Shown piece by piece: positions 42,061-52,199 of a stretch of 64,000 nt of DNA. The notes beneath the pieces are model-generated. The model was not told where the DNA came from. It searched no databases and worked only from the letters and a program-made list of their open reading frames with translations. Each line of letters starts with the position of its first letter. Position 1 is the stretch's first letter. The position numbers were made by a program, and so were the translations under genes. Source of the stretch: Aurantimonas sp. 22II-16-19i. Its GTDB lineage: Bacteria; Pseudomonadota; Alphaproteobacteria; Rhizobiales; Rhizobiaceae. The stretch is taken from assembly GCF_002088275.1 (NCBI RefSeq), contig NZ_AQQS01000005.1, positions 1 to 64,000 of the forward strand. Direction: 5' to 3'.

Positions 42061-44886
42061 ATGACCATGACGCACCGCTCCCGCCGCCTCGCGCTTCTGG
42101 CCGGCGCAGCCCTTCTCGTCGCCGCGCCGGCCCATGCCGAACAGTTGATCGCCCAGGCGGCGAGCGACTGCCGCGAGGCGAAGGACCATTTCGAGATCGC
42201 CCGGCAGATCGGGACGCCGGAGGCCTATCAGGCCCATATCGATGCCTTCGGCGCCTGTCCCTATGCCAGTTTTGCCACCATCCTGAAGGGGCAGGTCGAG
42301 GCGAAGGACAGCGGGGCCGCCGCTGCTTCCGGAGCCGCCGAGACGCCCCGGCCGGCGCCATCCGATGCCGCGGCCGGCTCGGCCGCCCCGGCGGATGACG
42401 CGATGGACGAGGCCGCGGACGGGCCTGCACCCGCCGCCCCGCCCGCCGGGGAGGGCGGCGTCGCCGATGCGCCTTCGCCCGCACCGGGACTTGCGGACGA
42501 TCCGTTTTCGGACGCTGCGGGCGGCGGAGAGACGGCCCCCGAGCCGGTTGCGATCCCCGATCCGGACATCGCCGCTCCGGCGGTTCCCGCGCCGCCTGCC
42601 GCCGGCTCGGCCGCCGCCGGCGACGTCGCGGCGCCCGGGGCGCCGGACGATGCGGCGGGAGCGCCGACCGACGCGGCGACGCTGCTCGCCGATACGCTGG
42701 TCGACCGGCTGAACGCCCTGCAGGGCGGGTCGAGCACGAGCGGCCCGAGGGTCCGCTACGATTCCGCCGTCCTCGACAGCGGCGACCTGTTCATCACCAA
42801 TCTGCGCCTGACGAAGGACGACGGCCAGCCGAACTGGAGCGGCTTCGTCGCCCCCTCGGTGGTGGTCCTGAAGCCGGCGATCGAGGCCGACGGGACGTTC
42901 ACCGCAAGCTCGATCTTCATGACCAAGACGAGCATCCGGGCGACGGAAGAGAACGGTCCGAACGACCGGGTGGCGACCATCGCCTCGATCTCGATCCTCG
43001 ACCCGCGGCTCGCCGCCGTGGGCGCGACGCCGGCCAGCGACAGCCTCGGTCCGGTCGACCTGCGGGGGATCGACATCCGCTCGGTGATCGGCTTCGACCC
43101 GACAGGCGAGATCCTCAAGATCGCCGCGATCCAGCTGACGACCAACGGCGTCTCGGACGGCCTGCCGCAATCGGCGACCTTCAGCGTCAAGAACCTCGCC
43201 TTCACGCCGGAGCAGTTCGCCAGACTGACCGAGAGCCGCGTTGCCGACTTTCAGGAACTCGGCCCGGACTTCTTCGACTTCACCTTCACCACCCTGATGC
43301 AGCGCGACACCGCCAAGCGGGACCTGAAGCTGACCGAGGTCCTGGAAGTCGGCAAGGAAGCCAGCCTGACGCTTTCGGTCGCGCTCGCCGAGTTCACGCC
43401 GGCGGACGTGCGCATGGTGCTGGCGGCGAAGAACCCGGCGGCGCTGGTCGGCGTCCAGGCCAGCTTCGACGAAGCCGAACTCAACTTCGCCAACACCTCG
43501 CTGGTCGACAAGGTGCTGGCCATCGCCGCGCGGCAGCAGAACATCGACGCCCCGCTGTTTCGCGCGGCGATCCCGTCGGCGGCCCGCGACGCGATCGCCA
43601 GTGCGACCGGCAACGCGGCGTTGGCCGAGACCGTCGCCAACGCGCTGCGCGCCTTCCTCGACGATCCCCGCTCGCTGCGCCTGTCGGTAAAGCCGCAGGA
43701 GCCCCTGCCGATCGTCGGCACGACGTTCCAGATCGCCGCCGCCGCCGATCCGGTCAATGAACTGGCAATGCTGTCGCCGAGCCTGTCGGTCAATGGCGGG
43801 CCTGCGGTGCCGCTGATGCCGGCGGTGCCGGCCGATGCCGCCCCGCCCGTGGCTCCCGCTCCGCCTGCGCCTCCAGCCGCCGCGGCCGATCCTGCGCCGG
43901 CGCCCATTCCCGACCCGGCCCTCACGCCGGTGGACCCCCTGCCGCTGGTGCCGTCGGCGGATGGCGAGGCGCTCGCCCCCGGGCTGACCCCGCCCGAGGC
44001 GCCCGGCGAGCGAACGGCGACGGCGAGCGTTCTCGCCGAATGCGATCGTCTCGCTGCCGATTCCGACGATCTGACCAAGCCCGCCGAGATCCCGGGGGTG
44101 AAGGTCCCGGGCGACATCGACGTCGACAAGGCGGTTCCGGCCTGCGAGGCCGCTCATCGCCTGGCCCCGGGGGACGCGCGGATCACCTTCCAGCTCGGCC
44201 GGGCCTACCAGGCGGCGGGACGCGCGGACGAGGCGGCGCGGCTCTACGGCGAGGCGGCGGACGCCGGCCAGGCGGTCGCCCAATACGAGTTGGCTCTCGC
44301 CTATTACGACGGTCGCGGCGTCGAGGAGAGCCCGGAAAAGGCGGTCGAACTCCTCCAGAAATCGGCGGCCGCCGGCAATGGCTTTGCGAAATACTTCATC
44401 GGCATCGAGAAGGTGAACGGCACTTATGTGGCGCAGGACTATCCCGGCGCCTACCAGCTGTTTGGGGAAGCGGCGGCCTTCGGCGTGCCGGAAGCGTTCG
44501 TCGAACTGGGCAAGATGGAATATAGCGGCCAGGGCGTGCCCGAGAACTATCCCAAGGCCTACGAGTACTACCGCCAGGCGGCGGAGCAGGACGTTCCGGG
44601 CGGCCACTTCTATGTCGGCTTCATGGACGCCTTCGGCGTCGGCGAACCGGGCGCCAGTGTCGTCTCGGCGGCCGAGAACATGATGAAGGGCCTTGCCCGC
44701 GGCTATGCGGACGCGGAGGAACTGATCGTCACGGGGAGCGGCCAGATCTTCGAGCCGCCGGTCCGCCAGGCGATCCAGGACTATCTGCGCGGCGCCGGTT
44801 TCTATCGTGGCAGGAGCGACGGGGTGTTCGGTCCCGCGACGCTGGAGGCGATCACCGCCTGGCGGGCGGCCGCGGACAAGGGCTGA
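42061..44886 (+). CDS. Large secreted Sel1-repeat protein with C-terminal peptidoglycan-binding-like domain
   Basis: A 941-residue protein. The signal peptide is about 1-26 (ending AHAEQ). A short helical region follows, then Ala/Pro-rich low-complexity sequence (about 85-215), and a long unrecognised central domain (about 220-580). A second Pro-rich linker comes next (about 590-660). Then come several Sel1-like tetratricopeptide repeats (about 690-890, with LAYYDGRGVEES and MEYSGQGVPEN type units). The C-terminus (GAGFYRGRSDGVFGPATLEAI) resembles peptidoglycan-binding domain 1. An envelope-scaffolding role is inferred. I do not recognise the central domain. Confidence 0.78.
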   Translation: MTMTHRSRRLALLAGAALLVAAPAHAEQLIAQAASDCREAKDHFEIARQIGTPEAYQAHIDAFGACPYASFATILKGQVEAKDSGAAAASGAAETPRPAPSDAAAGSAAPADDAMDEAADGPAPAAPPAGEGGVADAPSPAPGLADDPFSDAAGGGETAPEPVAIPDPDIAAPAVPAPPAAGSAAAGDVAAPGAPDDAAGAPTDAATLLADTLVDRLNALQGGSSTSGPRVRYDSAVLDSGDLFITNLRLTKDDGQPNWSGFVAPSVVVLKPAIEADGTFTASSIFMTKTSIRATEENGPNDRVATIASISILDPRLAAVGATPASDSLGPVDLRGIDIRSVIGFDPTGEILKIAAIQLTTNGVSDGLPQSATFSVKNLAFTPEQFARLTESRVADFQELGPDFFDFTFTTLMQRDTAKRDLKLTEVLEVGKEASLTLSVALAEFTPADVRMVLAAKNPAALVGVQASFDEAELNFANTSLVDKVLAIAARQQNIDAPLFRAAIPSAARDAIASATGNAALAETVANALRAFLDDPRSLRLSVKPQEPLPIVGTTFQIAAAADPVNELAMLSPSLSVNGGPAVPLMPAVPADAAPPVAPAPPAPPAAAADPAPAPIPDPALTPVDPLPLVPSADGEALAPGLTPPEAPGERTATASVLAECDRLAADSDDLTKPAEIPGVKVPGDIDVDKAVPACEAAHRLAPGDARITFQLGRAYQAAGRADEAARLYGEAADAGQAVAQYELALAYYDGRGVEESPEKAVELLQKSAAAGNGFAKYFIGIEKVNGTYVAQDYPGAYQLFGEAAAFGVPEAFVELGKMEYSGQGVPENYPKAYEYYRQAAEQDVPGGHFYVGFMDAFGVGEPGASVVSAAENMMKGLARGYADAEELIVTGSGQIFEPPVRQAIQDYLRGAGFYRGRSDGVFGPATLEAITAWRAAADKG

Positions 44887-45007
44887 GTTCGCGCGGGCGT
44901 CCCTGCCGATGGCGCCGAAGGGCGAGGATCGCCTGCCGGCCCTACCACGCCGCGCGCATTCGCCTAGCTTTCATCGGCGAACGCAACCCACCGACAGGAT
45001 GACGAGA

Positions 45008-45988
45008 ATGGCAAAGCCGCGACTGGAGATCGACCCGGAAGCCTTCGACGCCGGGGCCATCGATCCCGAGCTCGTCGCCCAGATCGAGTGGCTGCGCAAG
45101 GAGCACCGGCAGCGCCCCGATCCCTGGTCCCTGCCGATCGACAAGGTCCGTCGGGCCCGCAAGGAGGGCAAGGGCATCTTCCCCTACGCCCCGCTCGACA
45201 AGAAGGCCGAGACGCACATCCACATCGGCTCGGCGGGCCGGGAAATTCCCGTCCGCATCATCCGCCCCTCCGACGGCGCGACCCGCGGCAGCTTCCTGCA
45301 TATTCACGGCGGCGGCTGGGTGTATGGCAGCCCCGAGGAATCCGATCCGCGCCTGCGCCGGCTCGCCGACGCGACCGGGCTTACGACGGTCTCGGTCGAT
45401 TACCGCCTTGCGCCGGAACATCCCTTTCCCGCAGCCCCGGACGACTGCCTCGACGTGGCGGTGGCGCTGGCCAACGGCCACCTGCCGGCGCCGCGCGGCT
45501 TTCTTTCGATCGGCGGCGAATCGGCGGGCGCCCATCTCGCCGTCCTCACCCTTGTGCGGCTGCGCGACGAATACCGGCTGCGGCCGTTCGGCGCCGCTCT
45601 TCTGGTCGCCGGCTGCTACGACCTCTCCCTGACGCCCAGCGTGCGGGCGGGTGGCGAGGAGCGTCTCGTCCTCGGCGCCGACGACGTCAAGGAGTTCGTG
45701 CTGCGCTTCGTGCCGGACAAGTATTCGCTCAAGGACCCGCGCGTCTCGCCGCTCCATGCCGACCTCGCGGGCCTGCCGCCGGCCCGGTTCAGCTGCGGCA
45801 CCAGGGATCTCCTCGTCGACGACACGCTGTTCATGGCGGCGCGGTGGGTGGCTGCGGGCAATGCGGCGGAGCTGCACCTGACCAATGGCGGTGTCCACGT
45901 CTTCGAGGCGTTTCCCTCCAAGGCGGGCGAGCGATCGCTGGGCGGCATGGAAGCCTATCTTCGCGAGCGCATCGACTTCCCCGGGTGA
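45008..45988 (+). CDS. Alpha/beta hydrolase, hormone-sensitive-lipase-like esterase
   Basis: A 326-residue esterase of family IV. It has the oxyanion-hole motif HGGGWVYG, the nucleophile elbow GGESAGAH, and a C-terminal histidine in NGGVHVFEAF; the acid residue should be D in GTRDLLVDD. ATG codons at 44999 and 45008 are both possible; the AGGAT at 44996-45000 is better spaced for 45008. It should hydrolyse short-chain acyl esters in the cytoplasm. No partner gene is visible. Confidence 0.88.
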   Translation: MAKPRLEIDPEAFDAGAIDPELVAQIEWLRKEHRQRPDPWSLPIDKVRRARKEGKGIFPYAPLDKKAETHIHIGSAGREIPVRIIRPSDGATRGSFLHIHGGGWVYGSPEESDPRLRRLADATGLTTVSVDYRLAPEHPFPAAPDDCLDVAVALANGHLPAPRGFLSIGGESAGAHLAVLTLVRLRDEYRLRPFGAALLVAGCYDLSLTPSVRAGGEERLVLGADDVKEFVLRFVPDKYSLKDPRVSPLHADLAGLPPARFSCGTRDLLVDDTLFMAARWVAAGNAAELHLTNGGVHVFEAFPSKAGERSLGGMEAYLRERIDFPG

Positions 45989-46312
45989 TGCGCCGCTCCC
46001 GCGTCGGCATTCGATTGGCGTGCTTGCGGGGACGACCGAATGCTCGCGTCGCGTGTTGCTTAGGCGGCGAAAGAAAGGCGCGCGAAGCAACCGACAAAGA
46101 TTTCTTGTGCGAATCAACGGATTAGCGCAAGCCAGATCCGTATCCTTAATGCCGCATTAACGAATTTTCGGCATGATCGCCGATGAAAACTTGCCTGCTG
46201 TCATTTTCATGCCGCAGTTTTAGGCAAGTTCAAACAAAGAGTAAGAGCCGTTCCTGGAACGGGCGCTGCCGGGGGACAGGTGGCGTGGGACACATTCTTA
46301 GGGGGATGCCGC
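45989..46312. promoter_or_regulatory. Upstream region of the DUF882 gene
   Basis: A 324-bp region without a gene. From about 46070 it becomes AT-rich (TTAATGCCGCATTAACGAATTTTC and further T-rich blocks, given by landmarks), which suggests the promoter and leader of the following gene. I cannot pick a convincing -35/-10 pair. Confidence 0.4.
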
Positions 46313-47974
46313 ATGTTCGGACGAACTGTCGGCGCTGGGCGTTTCGCCTCGCGTATCGCTGCATTGGCCGTCGCCGCACTTCTGGCCGGCGCCTTCACCA
46401 GCGAGTCTCAGGCTGAGACGCGGACCCTCAGGTTCTACAATCTCCACACCAAGGAGAAGGCGGCGTTTTCCTACAAGGTCAACGGACGCTACAACTCCTC
46501 CGAGCTGAAGAAGATCAACTGGTTCATGCGCGACTGGCGCAAGGCCAAGGCGACGACGATGGATCCGCGGCTCCTCGATCTGGTCTGGGAGGCCTACCGG
46601 CAGTCCGGCTCCAACGGCTACATCAACGTCATCTGCGGCTATCGCTCGCCGGCCACCAACGCCATGCTGCGCTCGCGCTCGTCGGGCGTCGCCAAGCAGA
46701 GCCAGCACACGCTCGGCCGGGCGCTCGACTTCTACATTCCCGACGTGCCGCTGAAGAAGATGCGCGACATCGGCCTGAAGATGCAGGTCGGCGGCGTCGG
46801 CTATTACCCGCGTTCCGGCTCGCCCTTCGTTCACTTCGACATCGGCAACGCTCGCCACTGGCCGCGGATGAACCGGCGCGACCTGCTCGCCGTCTTCCCG
46901 AATGGCGGGACGGTGCATGTTCCGTCCGACGGCAAGCCGCTGCCGGGCTACCAGCAGGCGCTCGCATCCTACAAGTCGCGCCGGGGCCAGTCCGACATCC
47001 AGGTCGCCAATGCGCGGTCCTCGTCTTCCGGCGGCGGCAAGTCGCTGATCGCGATGCTCTTCGGGGGCGGCGATGCGTCCGAGGCTGCCGAGGACGAGGC
47101 GGACGCCGCGGCACCGGCTCAGGCGCCCGCCCGTGCCGCCCCGGCCCCGGCACGCGAAGAAGTGCAGGTCGCCGCGGTCGTGCCGCAGCGCCGTCCGTCC
47201 CGCGACCTGCCGAACGGCGTCGCCGTCCCGGTTGCCGACAGCTTCGACACCAGTTCGCCGGCCGCGGCGGGAGCCCCTGCCGCTCCCGCAGCGACCGAGA
47301 TCGCCGCGCTCGACGTCTCCCGTGTGCCGGTGCCGACCTTCGCCGCCCGCGTTTCGTCCGCCCCGGAGCAGAACTCGACAGAGGTCGGTGCGCTGATCGC
47401 AGCGCTTCAGGACGACACGTCCGAGCCGCAGCTCGCCAGCGGCCAGCTCGCCTATTCCGTGCCGACGCCGACGGACCGGCCGAACATCGTCGCCCTCCTC
47501 AGCAGCGGCGGCAAGGCGGAGAGCTCCCGCGAGGCCGTCGAGGCGCTCGGCGCGGTGGCTGCCGGCAAGCGCCAGGAGATCGCCGCCATCCTGCCGCAGA
47601 AGCGTCCGGCCGTCGCCGAGGCCGAGCGCGAGCCCGCACCCGACCGTGGCCTCATCACGGCATCCTTCCGCGAGCCTGCTCGCCCGCAGCGGGCACCGAT
47701 CGACGCCGTGGCGAAGTCAGCCTCCGGCGACGAGACCATCGAGGCGGAGATCATCGCCGGCAAGGGCGGCCGTGTCGTGCGCCAGGCGCGCTCGACCGCC
47801 GGGTCGCAGCGGGATGGGAGCCAGGTCTCCATCTCGTCGCGCATTGCCTTCGCATCGCTGGTTCCGGCGCCGCGCACCGCCTCTGACGATGGCGCGAGCC
47901 GTCCCGGCGGAGATCTCGCCGAGGCGCTTCTCGCCAAGGGCTTCACCCTCACCGGCGTGCGTGTGGCGGACTGA
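46313..47974 (+). CDS. DUF882 (YcbK-like, M15-type) cell-wall protein with long variable tail
   Basis: A 553-residue exported protein. The start at 46313 follows AGGGGG, and a signal peptide runs to about residue 34 (SQAET). The DUF882 catalytic domain occupies about 35-195, with ICGYRSPATN, QSQHTLGRALDF and PFVHFDIG providing the His/Asp zinc ligands of M15-type peptidases. The remaining 350 residues are Ala/Pro-rich and probably disordered. Homologues in alphaproteobacteria are usually of this size. Role: peptidoglycan or envelope maintenance, inferred from family. Confidence 0.88.
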   Translation: MFGRTVGAGRFASRIAALAVAALLAGAFTSESQAETRTLRFYNLHTKEKAAFSYKVNGRYNSSELKKINWFMRDWRKAKATTMDPRLLDLVWEAYRQSGSNGYINVICGYRSPATNAMLRSRSSGVAKQSQHTLGRALDFYIPDVPLKKMRDIGLKMQVGGVGYYPRSGSPFVHFDIGNARHWPRMNRRDLLAVFPNGGTVHVPSDGKPLPGYQQALASYKSRRGQSDIQVANARSSSSGGGKSLIAMLFGGGDASEAAEDEADAAAPAQAPARAAPAPAREEVQVAAVVPQRRPSRDLPNGVAVPVADSFDTSSPAAAGAPAAPAATEIAALDVSRVPVPTFAARVSSAPEQNSTEVGALIAALQDDTSEPQLASGQLAYSVPTPTDRPNIVALLSSGGKAESSREAVEALGAVAAGKRQEIAAILPQKRPAVAEAEREPAPDRGLITASFREPARPQRAPIDAVAKSASGDETIEAEIIAGKGGRVVRQARSTAGSQRDGSQVSISSRIAFASLVPAPRTASDDGASRPGGDLAEALLAKGFTLTGVRVAD

Positions 47975-49398
47975 CGGGCGCCGCCGCGGGCCGCGAAGCC
48001 CGCGGCTCTTGCGACCGACGGCGTGCCCCTGATCCGGACCGAGACCCGGACGGCAACAGGGCTTCGTCCGACCCAGCCCAGCACAGATCCCGGGGCATGG
48101 CGGCTCCGGGCGGGCAGGAATGGCAGGCCATCGGCCTCGCGCATAAGACCGTCCTGCAGCAGTGACGCGACCGGCATGACAGCGGATGCCGCCATCTGGA
48201 CCATGATCCCGAAAAGTGGGAGCCGGTTTCGGGAAAGATCATGCGGCAACAATCAGATGGAGCGGGAGGTCGATCGAAGCCGATCTCATCCCGCTCCAGG
48301 AACGCTCGCGGCACGAAACCCGTGTCCGTCTCGCCCGCCACTGTTCGGCGTTTCGCACGTCACCCATGCCAGGGCAGGGGACAGTGGCAGCCGTTTAACG
48401 GCAAGACCCAGGGTGACGTTTAACTAAGACGGGAAGCGCGCGGACGAGCCGGCAGAGGCCGATCTCATGCCTCCCGAGCCTTCGCGGCGTGCCATCGCCC
48501 GGCGTTCGACCGGTTCATATCTTGTCGCAGGATCCGCCGTGAGAGCGGCGTCGTCGATCTCCGGCCGATGTCGCAAGCCCGCGGCAAATCCGCGCGGGCA
48601 CGGCGCATCACACGACGCGCGAAGCGCTCCCTCGGAGTGCCTGGCCTGGGAAGGCCGCGCGATTGATGCGCGAGCGTCTCACGATCCGGTCTGACCGATT
48701 GGAGGGTCCATCATGCGCCGTGGGCCAGACTCCTGGCGCCGATCCGCCCCGTGGACCGGCTCGGGGCCCTGCGGTGCGACCGGGCTTCTCCGGGCCAGGC
48801 CCGTCCGCAAACCGGAGAATCGCAAGATCGATGTCGCTACGCCTGGTCCGCGCAAGGTCAGGCGGTGTTGCGGCAATTCTATCGCTGGCCTCACGCATCG
48901 ACGATCACCGAATCGGCGATCCATCGCTCCCTCTGCAGCAGTTGACGCTCTCCCTGTTCTTCCCGGCAGTGCCATTGATCGCGTTTCAGCCCGGCGCAAT
49001 TCTCTCGCAGTCGACGCGCAAGGTACATTCACGCAGCAATCATTTCAGCACGCTCCGAAAGCCAGACATCTTCGCCTCTTCCGGTAGAAATCATCTAACG
49101 GTTGTGACAGCTCAGCGAACATGATGTCGTGAGGACGTCGCGTAGTTGGCGCGGAACGACAAGCTCCTCCGGAATTTTGCTTGGCGCTGAACGCTCATTT
49201 CGGCGCTTGTTAAGGGGAAAAATCTAAAAAATCAGAAAGGTCCTATTGACAGCAAGTAAAACCACATAAATACAGGTGGCAAGGCACAGCGACGGTTCTC
49301 GTGCTCCAGAGCGTTCGCGGAAGGTCGGCAGTGCTTTCAGGCAGACGGGGCCAGACAGCTTGTGACACTGCCTCATATCAAAAAGATCGGGTGATAAA
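47975..49398. other. Long gene-poor stretch before mucR
   Basis: A 1.4-kb stretch in which I find no credible gene. Its left part contains mosaic repeat copy 4 (48201-48297). The middle, 48420-49100, has open frames with no recognisable motif. From about 49190 the sequence becomes AT-rich. There TTGACA (49246-49251) with AATACA 17 nt further (49269-49274) is a candidate mucR promoter, leaving a leader of over 100 nt. MucR-type regulators often repress themselves through AT-rich sites such as this. Confidence 0.5.
48201..48297 (-). repeat. Hyphomicrobial intergenic mosaic repeat, copy 4 (inverted)
   Basis: This copy runs opposite to copies 1 and 2. It starts CATGATCCCGAAAAGTGGGA, passes GATCATGCGGCAACAA, and ends with the GAGCGGG...CCCGCTC dyad. 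It lies alone in the gene-poor region after the DUF882 gene. Confidence 0.83.
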
Positions 49399-49824
49399 TT
49401 GGATCAGATCGAGTCCATCGACAACAATGAGATGCTCATGGAGCTTACGGCCGAGGTCGTCGCTGCCTATGTGAGCAACAACTCCCTTCCCGTTTCCGAG
49501 CTTCCCGGCCTGATCTCCGACGTCTACGGAGCACTCGGCCGGACGACGACCGTGGCGGCGGCTCCGCAGGCCGAGAAGCCGAAGCCGGCCGTTCCGGTGA
49601 AGAAGTCCGTGACCGATGATTTCATCATCTGCCTCGAGGACGGCAAGAAGTTCAAGTCGCTGAAGCGGCACTTGATGACGCACTACAGCCTGACGCCGGA
49701 AGAGTACCGCGAGAAGTGGGATCTGGCGCCGGACTATCCGATGGTCGCACCGAACTACGCGGCGGCGCGGTCGCGCCTGGCCAAGCAGATGGGTCTCGGC
49801 CACAAGCGTCGCCGGGGTCGGTGA
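49399..49824 (+). CDS. mucR: Ros/MucR-family zinc-finger transcriptional regulator
   Basis: A 141-residue protein with the MucR N-terminal [16 protein letters not shown] and the alphaproteobacterial C2H2-type finger ([20 protein letters not shown]). In this finger cysteine and histidines coordinate zinc, and the tail has HKRRRGR. TTG at 49399, with GGGTGA upstream, gives the usual ten residues before the conserved block; no suitable ATG is present. MucR proteins regulate exopolysaccharide, motility and cell-cycle genes by binding AT-rich sites. The first cysteine position and spacing look intact. Confidence 0.93.
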   Translation: MDQIESIDNNEMLMELTAEVVAAYVSNNSLPVSELPGLISDVYGALGRTTTVAAAPQAEKPKPAVPVKKSVTDDFIICLEDGKKFKSLKRHLMTHYSLTPEEYREKWDLAPDYPMVAPNYAAARSRLAKQMGLGHKRRRGR

Positions 49825-50068
49825 TCCCGGGGCGCCCTGGCGTTCTGTGGGACGCGGGATGGGCGCTCCAGTGTCCAACGGCGCATTGAGAGACTTCCGT
49901 TCGTCTGTGCGACATTCCGCCAGGCGTAACGACGAGAGACGGATATGATCGGCGGCCCGGCACTTCGCGTGTTCCGGGCCGTCGGCGTGAGAAGCGGTCC
50001 GACCGACCAGCCTGCGAGCCCTCGCGGCTCAGCCACGCTCTCACGTCGACGACGCGAGCCTTTTTGGG

Positions 50069-50881
50069 CTACCGCTTGCCGATGACGTAGTTGACGAGGT
50101 GGTTGGCGTAATAGGCGTAGCCCTCGACCGAGGCATGGAAGCCGTCGCGGGAGAAGCCCGCCGGCTCGACCCGGGGCAGGGTGGTGGCGACGATCGCGCC
50201 CCGCTCGGCGCAAAGCCGGGCGCCGATCTTGCGCACGATCCGGGCGCGCAGTTCCAGGACATGGGCGAGCCCACGCGGCAGGGCCGGCACGCGCTTCAGA
50301 TCCACCGGCGGCGACCAGACGATCCGCGCCTCCGGCCATTTCGCCTTCAGCGCGTAGAGGAGGCTGCCGAAGCTCTTCTTGAAGCGCCGGCCGCCGTGGA
50401 AATTCTTGGCGTCGTTGGTGCCGATCATCAGGACGATGTGGGTGAAGGCCTCGCGCGGGAGATTGGGCACGACGTGGTCGCGGATCTCGGCCGAGACGGC
50501 GGAATTCGCGCCGGCGGCGCGCCAGAACACCGAGAGGCCGGTGAGGGCGGCGATTCGCTCGGCGAGCTTCGGCCCGAGCGAGTCGTCGATGCGGTCGACA
50601 CCGACGCCGGCGGCGGAGGAATCGCCGATGACCAGAAGCTTCACCTCCGCATCGCCCGCCGTCTCGGCGCCGAGACAACCGCTGGTCCTGCCCATCGGCG
50701 GCACCATGCGCAGGACGCGGCGCCGCGTCTGCAGGCCCTGCCAGACATAGACCGGCAGGAGCAGCCAGGAGATCACGCCGGTCTTGAACGAGGCGGCCAG
50801 TCCGCCCGGATCGAACTGGTTGGCGAAATCTTCGAAGCTGCTTGCCGGCTCGGCGGAAAAGCGGCCTTGCGGTGCTGTCAT
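50069..50881 (-). CDS. SGNH/GDSL-type hydrolase with N-terminal membrane anchor
   Basis: A 270-residue protein. A hydrophobic segment at about 35-50 ([15 protein letters not shown]) precedes the SGNH domain. Block I is GDSSAAGVG, a glycine and asparagine follow in MIGTNDAKN, and the catalytic D-x2-H is [11 protein letters not shown]. Activity on an ester or acetyl group is expected; the substrate is unknown. The start overlaps the pgk stop (ATGA), so it is co-translated with phosphoglycerate kinase. Confidence 0.87.
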   Translation of the reverse strand: MTAPQGRFSAEPASSFEDFANQFDPGGLAASFKTGVISWLLLPVYVWQGLQTRRRVLRMVPPMGRTSGCLGAETAGDAEVKLLVIGDSSAAGVGVDRIDDSLGPKLAERIAALTGLSVFWRAAGANSAVSAEIRDHVVPNLPREAFTHIVLMIGTNDAKNFHGGRRFKKSFGSLLYALKAKWPEARIVWSPPVDLKRVPALPRGLAHVLELRARIVRKIGARLCAERGAIVATTLPRVEPAGFSRDGFHASVEGYAYYANHLVNYVIGKR

Positions 50882-52071
50882 CGCTTCAGAACCTCGACGC
50901 CTGGCAGGGCCTTTCCTTCCATCCACTCCAGGAAAGCGCCACCCGCCGTCGAAACATAGCTGAAGTCGGACGCCGCGCCAGCCTGATTGAGGGCCGCGAC
51001 CGTGTCGCCGCCGCCGGCGACCGAGATCAGCTTGCCTGCCCGGGTGAGCTCCGCCGCATGGCGCGCGGCCGCGACCGTCGCCTTGTCGAAGGGCGCGATC
51101 TCGAAGGCGCCGAGCGGGCCGTTCCAGACCAGCGTCTTGGCCTTGTCGAGCCACTGATTGACGGCTTCGACGCTTCTCGGGCCGGTGTCGAGGATCATCG
51201 CATCCGCCGGCACCGCGTCGACGTCGACCGTCTCGCTCGCAGCGCCCGCCTTGAACTCGCGCGCGACCACCGCGTCGGTGGGCAGGACGATGGCGCAGCC
51301 GGACGCCTCGGCGGCCTTGACGATCGCATGGGCCGTCTCGGCGAGATCGTGCTCGCACAGCGACTTGCCGACCGAGATCCCTTGTGCGGCGAGGAAGGTG
51401 TTGGCCATGCCGCCGCCGATCACCAGCGCATCGACGCGGGTGACGAGGTTCTGCAACAGATCGATCTTCGAGGAGACCTTGGCGCCGCCGACGACGGCGA
51501 CCACCGGCCGCTCGGGCTGGCCGAGGCCCTTCTCCAGGGCTTCCAGCTCGGCCTGCATGGTCCGTCCGGCATAGGCGGGCAGGTGGTGGGCAAGGCCCTC
51601 AGTCGAGGCATGGGCGCGGTGGGCGGCCGAGAAGGCGTCGTTCACGTAGAGGTCGCCGAGCGAGGCGAGGGCGTCGACGAAGGCCGGCTCGTTGTTTTCT
51701 TCGCCGGCGTGGAAGCGGGTGTTCTCCAGGAGCACGACGTCGCCGTCCTGCAGCGCGGCGACCACCCCTGCCGCCACCGGTCCGACGCAGTCTTCGGCAA
51801 AGCCGACGGGTTTGCCCAGCATCTCGGACAGGACGGGCGCCACCGGCGCCAGCGACATCTCCGTGTTCGGCTGTCCCTTCGGGCGGCCGAAATGCGCCAG
51901 GAGCACGACCCGGCCGCCCTTGTCGGCGATCTCGCGGATGGTCGGCAGGACGCGCTCGATGCGGGTCCTGTCGGTGACGACGCCGTCCTTCATCGGAACG
52001 TTCAGATCGACGCGCAGGAGCACGCGCTTGCCGGCCACGTCCGCGTCGTCGAGGGTGTTGAATGGCGTCAC
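50878..52071 (-). CDS. pgk: Phosphoglycerate kinase
   Basis: A 397-residue enzyme of glycolysis and the Calvin cycle (1,3-bisphosphoglycerate + ADP to 3-phosphoglycerate + ATP). The motifs [11 protein letters not shown] near the N-terminus, HFGRPKG, the hinge and ATP segment GGAKVSSKI and the C-terminal GGGDTVAA are all present. The GTG start at 52071, with GGAGG upstream, gives the normal length. No gap, fba or tkt gene is beside it. The downstream SGNH hydrolase gene is coupled to it. Confidence 0.97.
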   Translation of the reverse strand: MTPFNTLDDADVAGKRVLLRVDLNVPMKDGVVTDRTRIERVLPTIREIADKGGRVVLLAHFGRPKGQPNTEMSLAPVAPVLSEMLGKPVGFAEDCVGPVAAGVVAALQDGDVVLLENTRFHAGEENNEPAFVDALASLGDLYVNDAFSAAHRAHASTEGLAHHLPAYAGRTMQAELEALEKGLGQPERPVVAVVGGAKVSSKIDLLQNLVTRVDALVIGGGMANTFLAAQGISVGKSLCEHDLAETAHAIVKAAEASGCAIVLPTDAVVAREFKAGAASETVDVDAVPADAMILDTGPRSVEAVNQWLDKAKTLVWNGPLGAFEIAPFDKATVAAARHAAELTRAGKLISVAGGGDTVAALNQAGAASDFSYVSTAGGAFLEWMEGKALPGVEVLKR

Positions 52072-52199
52072 GATAGGTCCTCCTTGGGGTGTGGCCAACG
52101 ATGCGGTGCGGGTCTCTGCGGCGACCCAACGCCATGCCCGCTCTGTCTCGCTGTCGTTCTCGTATCGCTCCGGCAAGGCATCGTCCAGATCAGCCGATC

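Noticed and set aside
48663-49124. Overlapping small open frames upstream of mucR
   Set aside because: Three frames are open at once, none has a recognisable domain or convincing start, so none is called.
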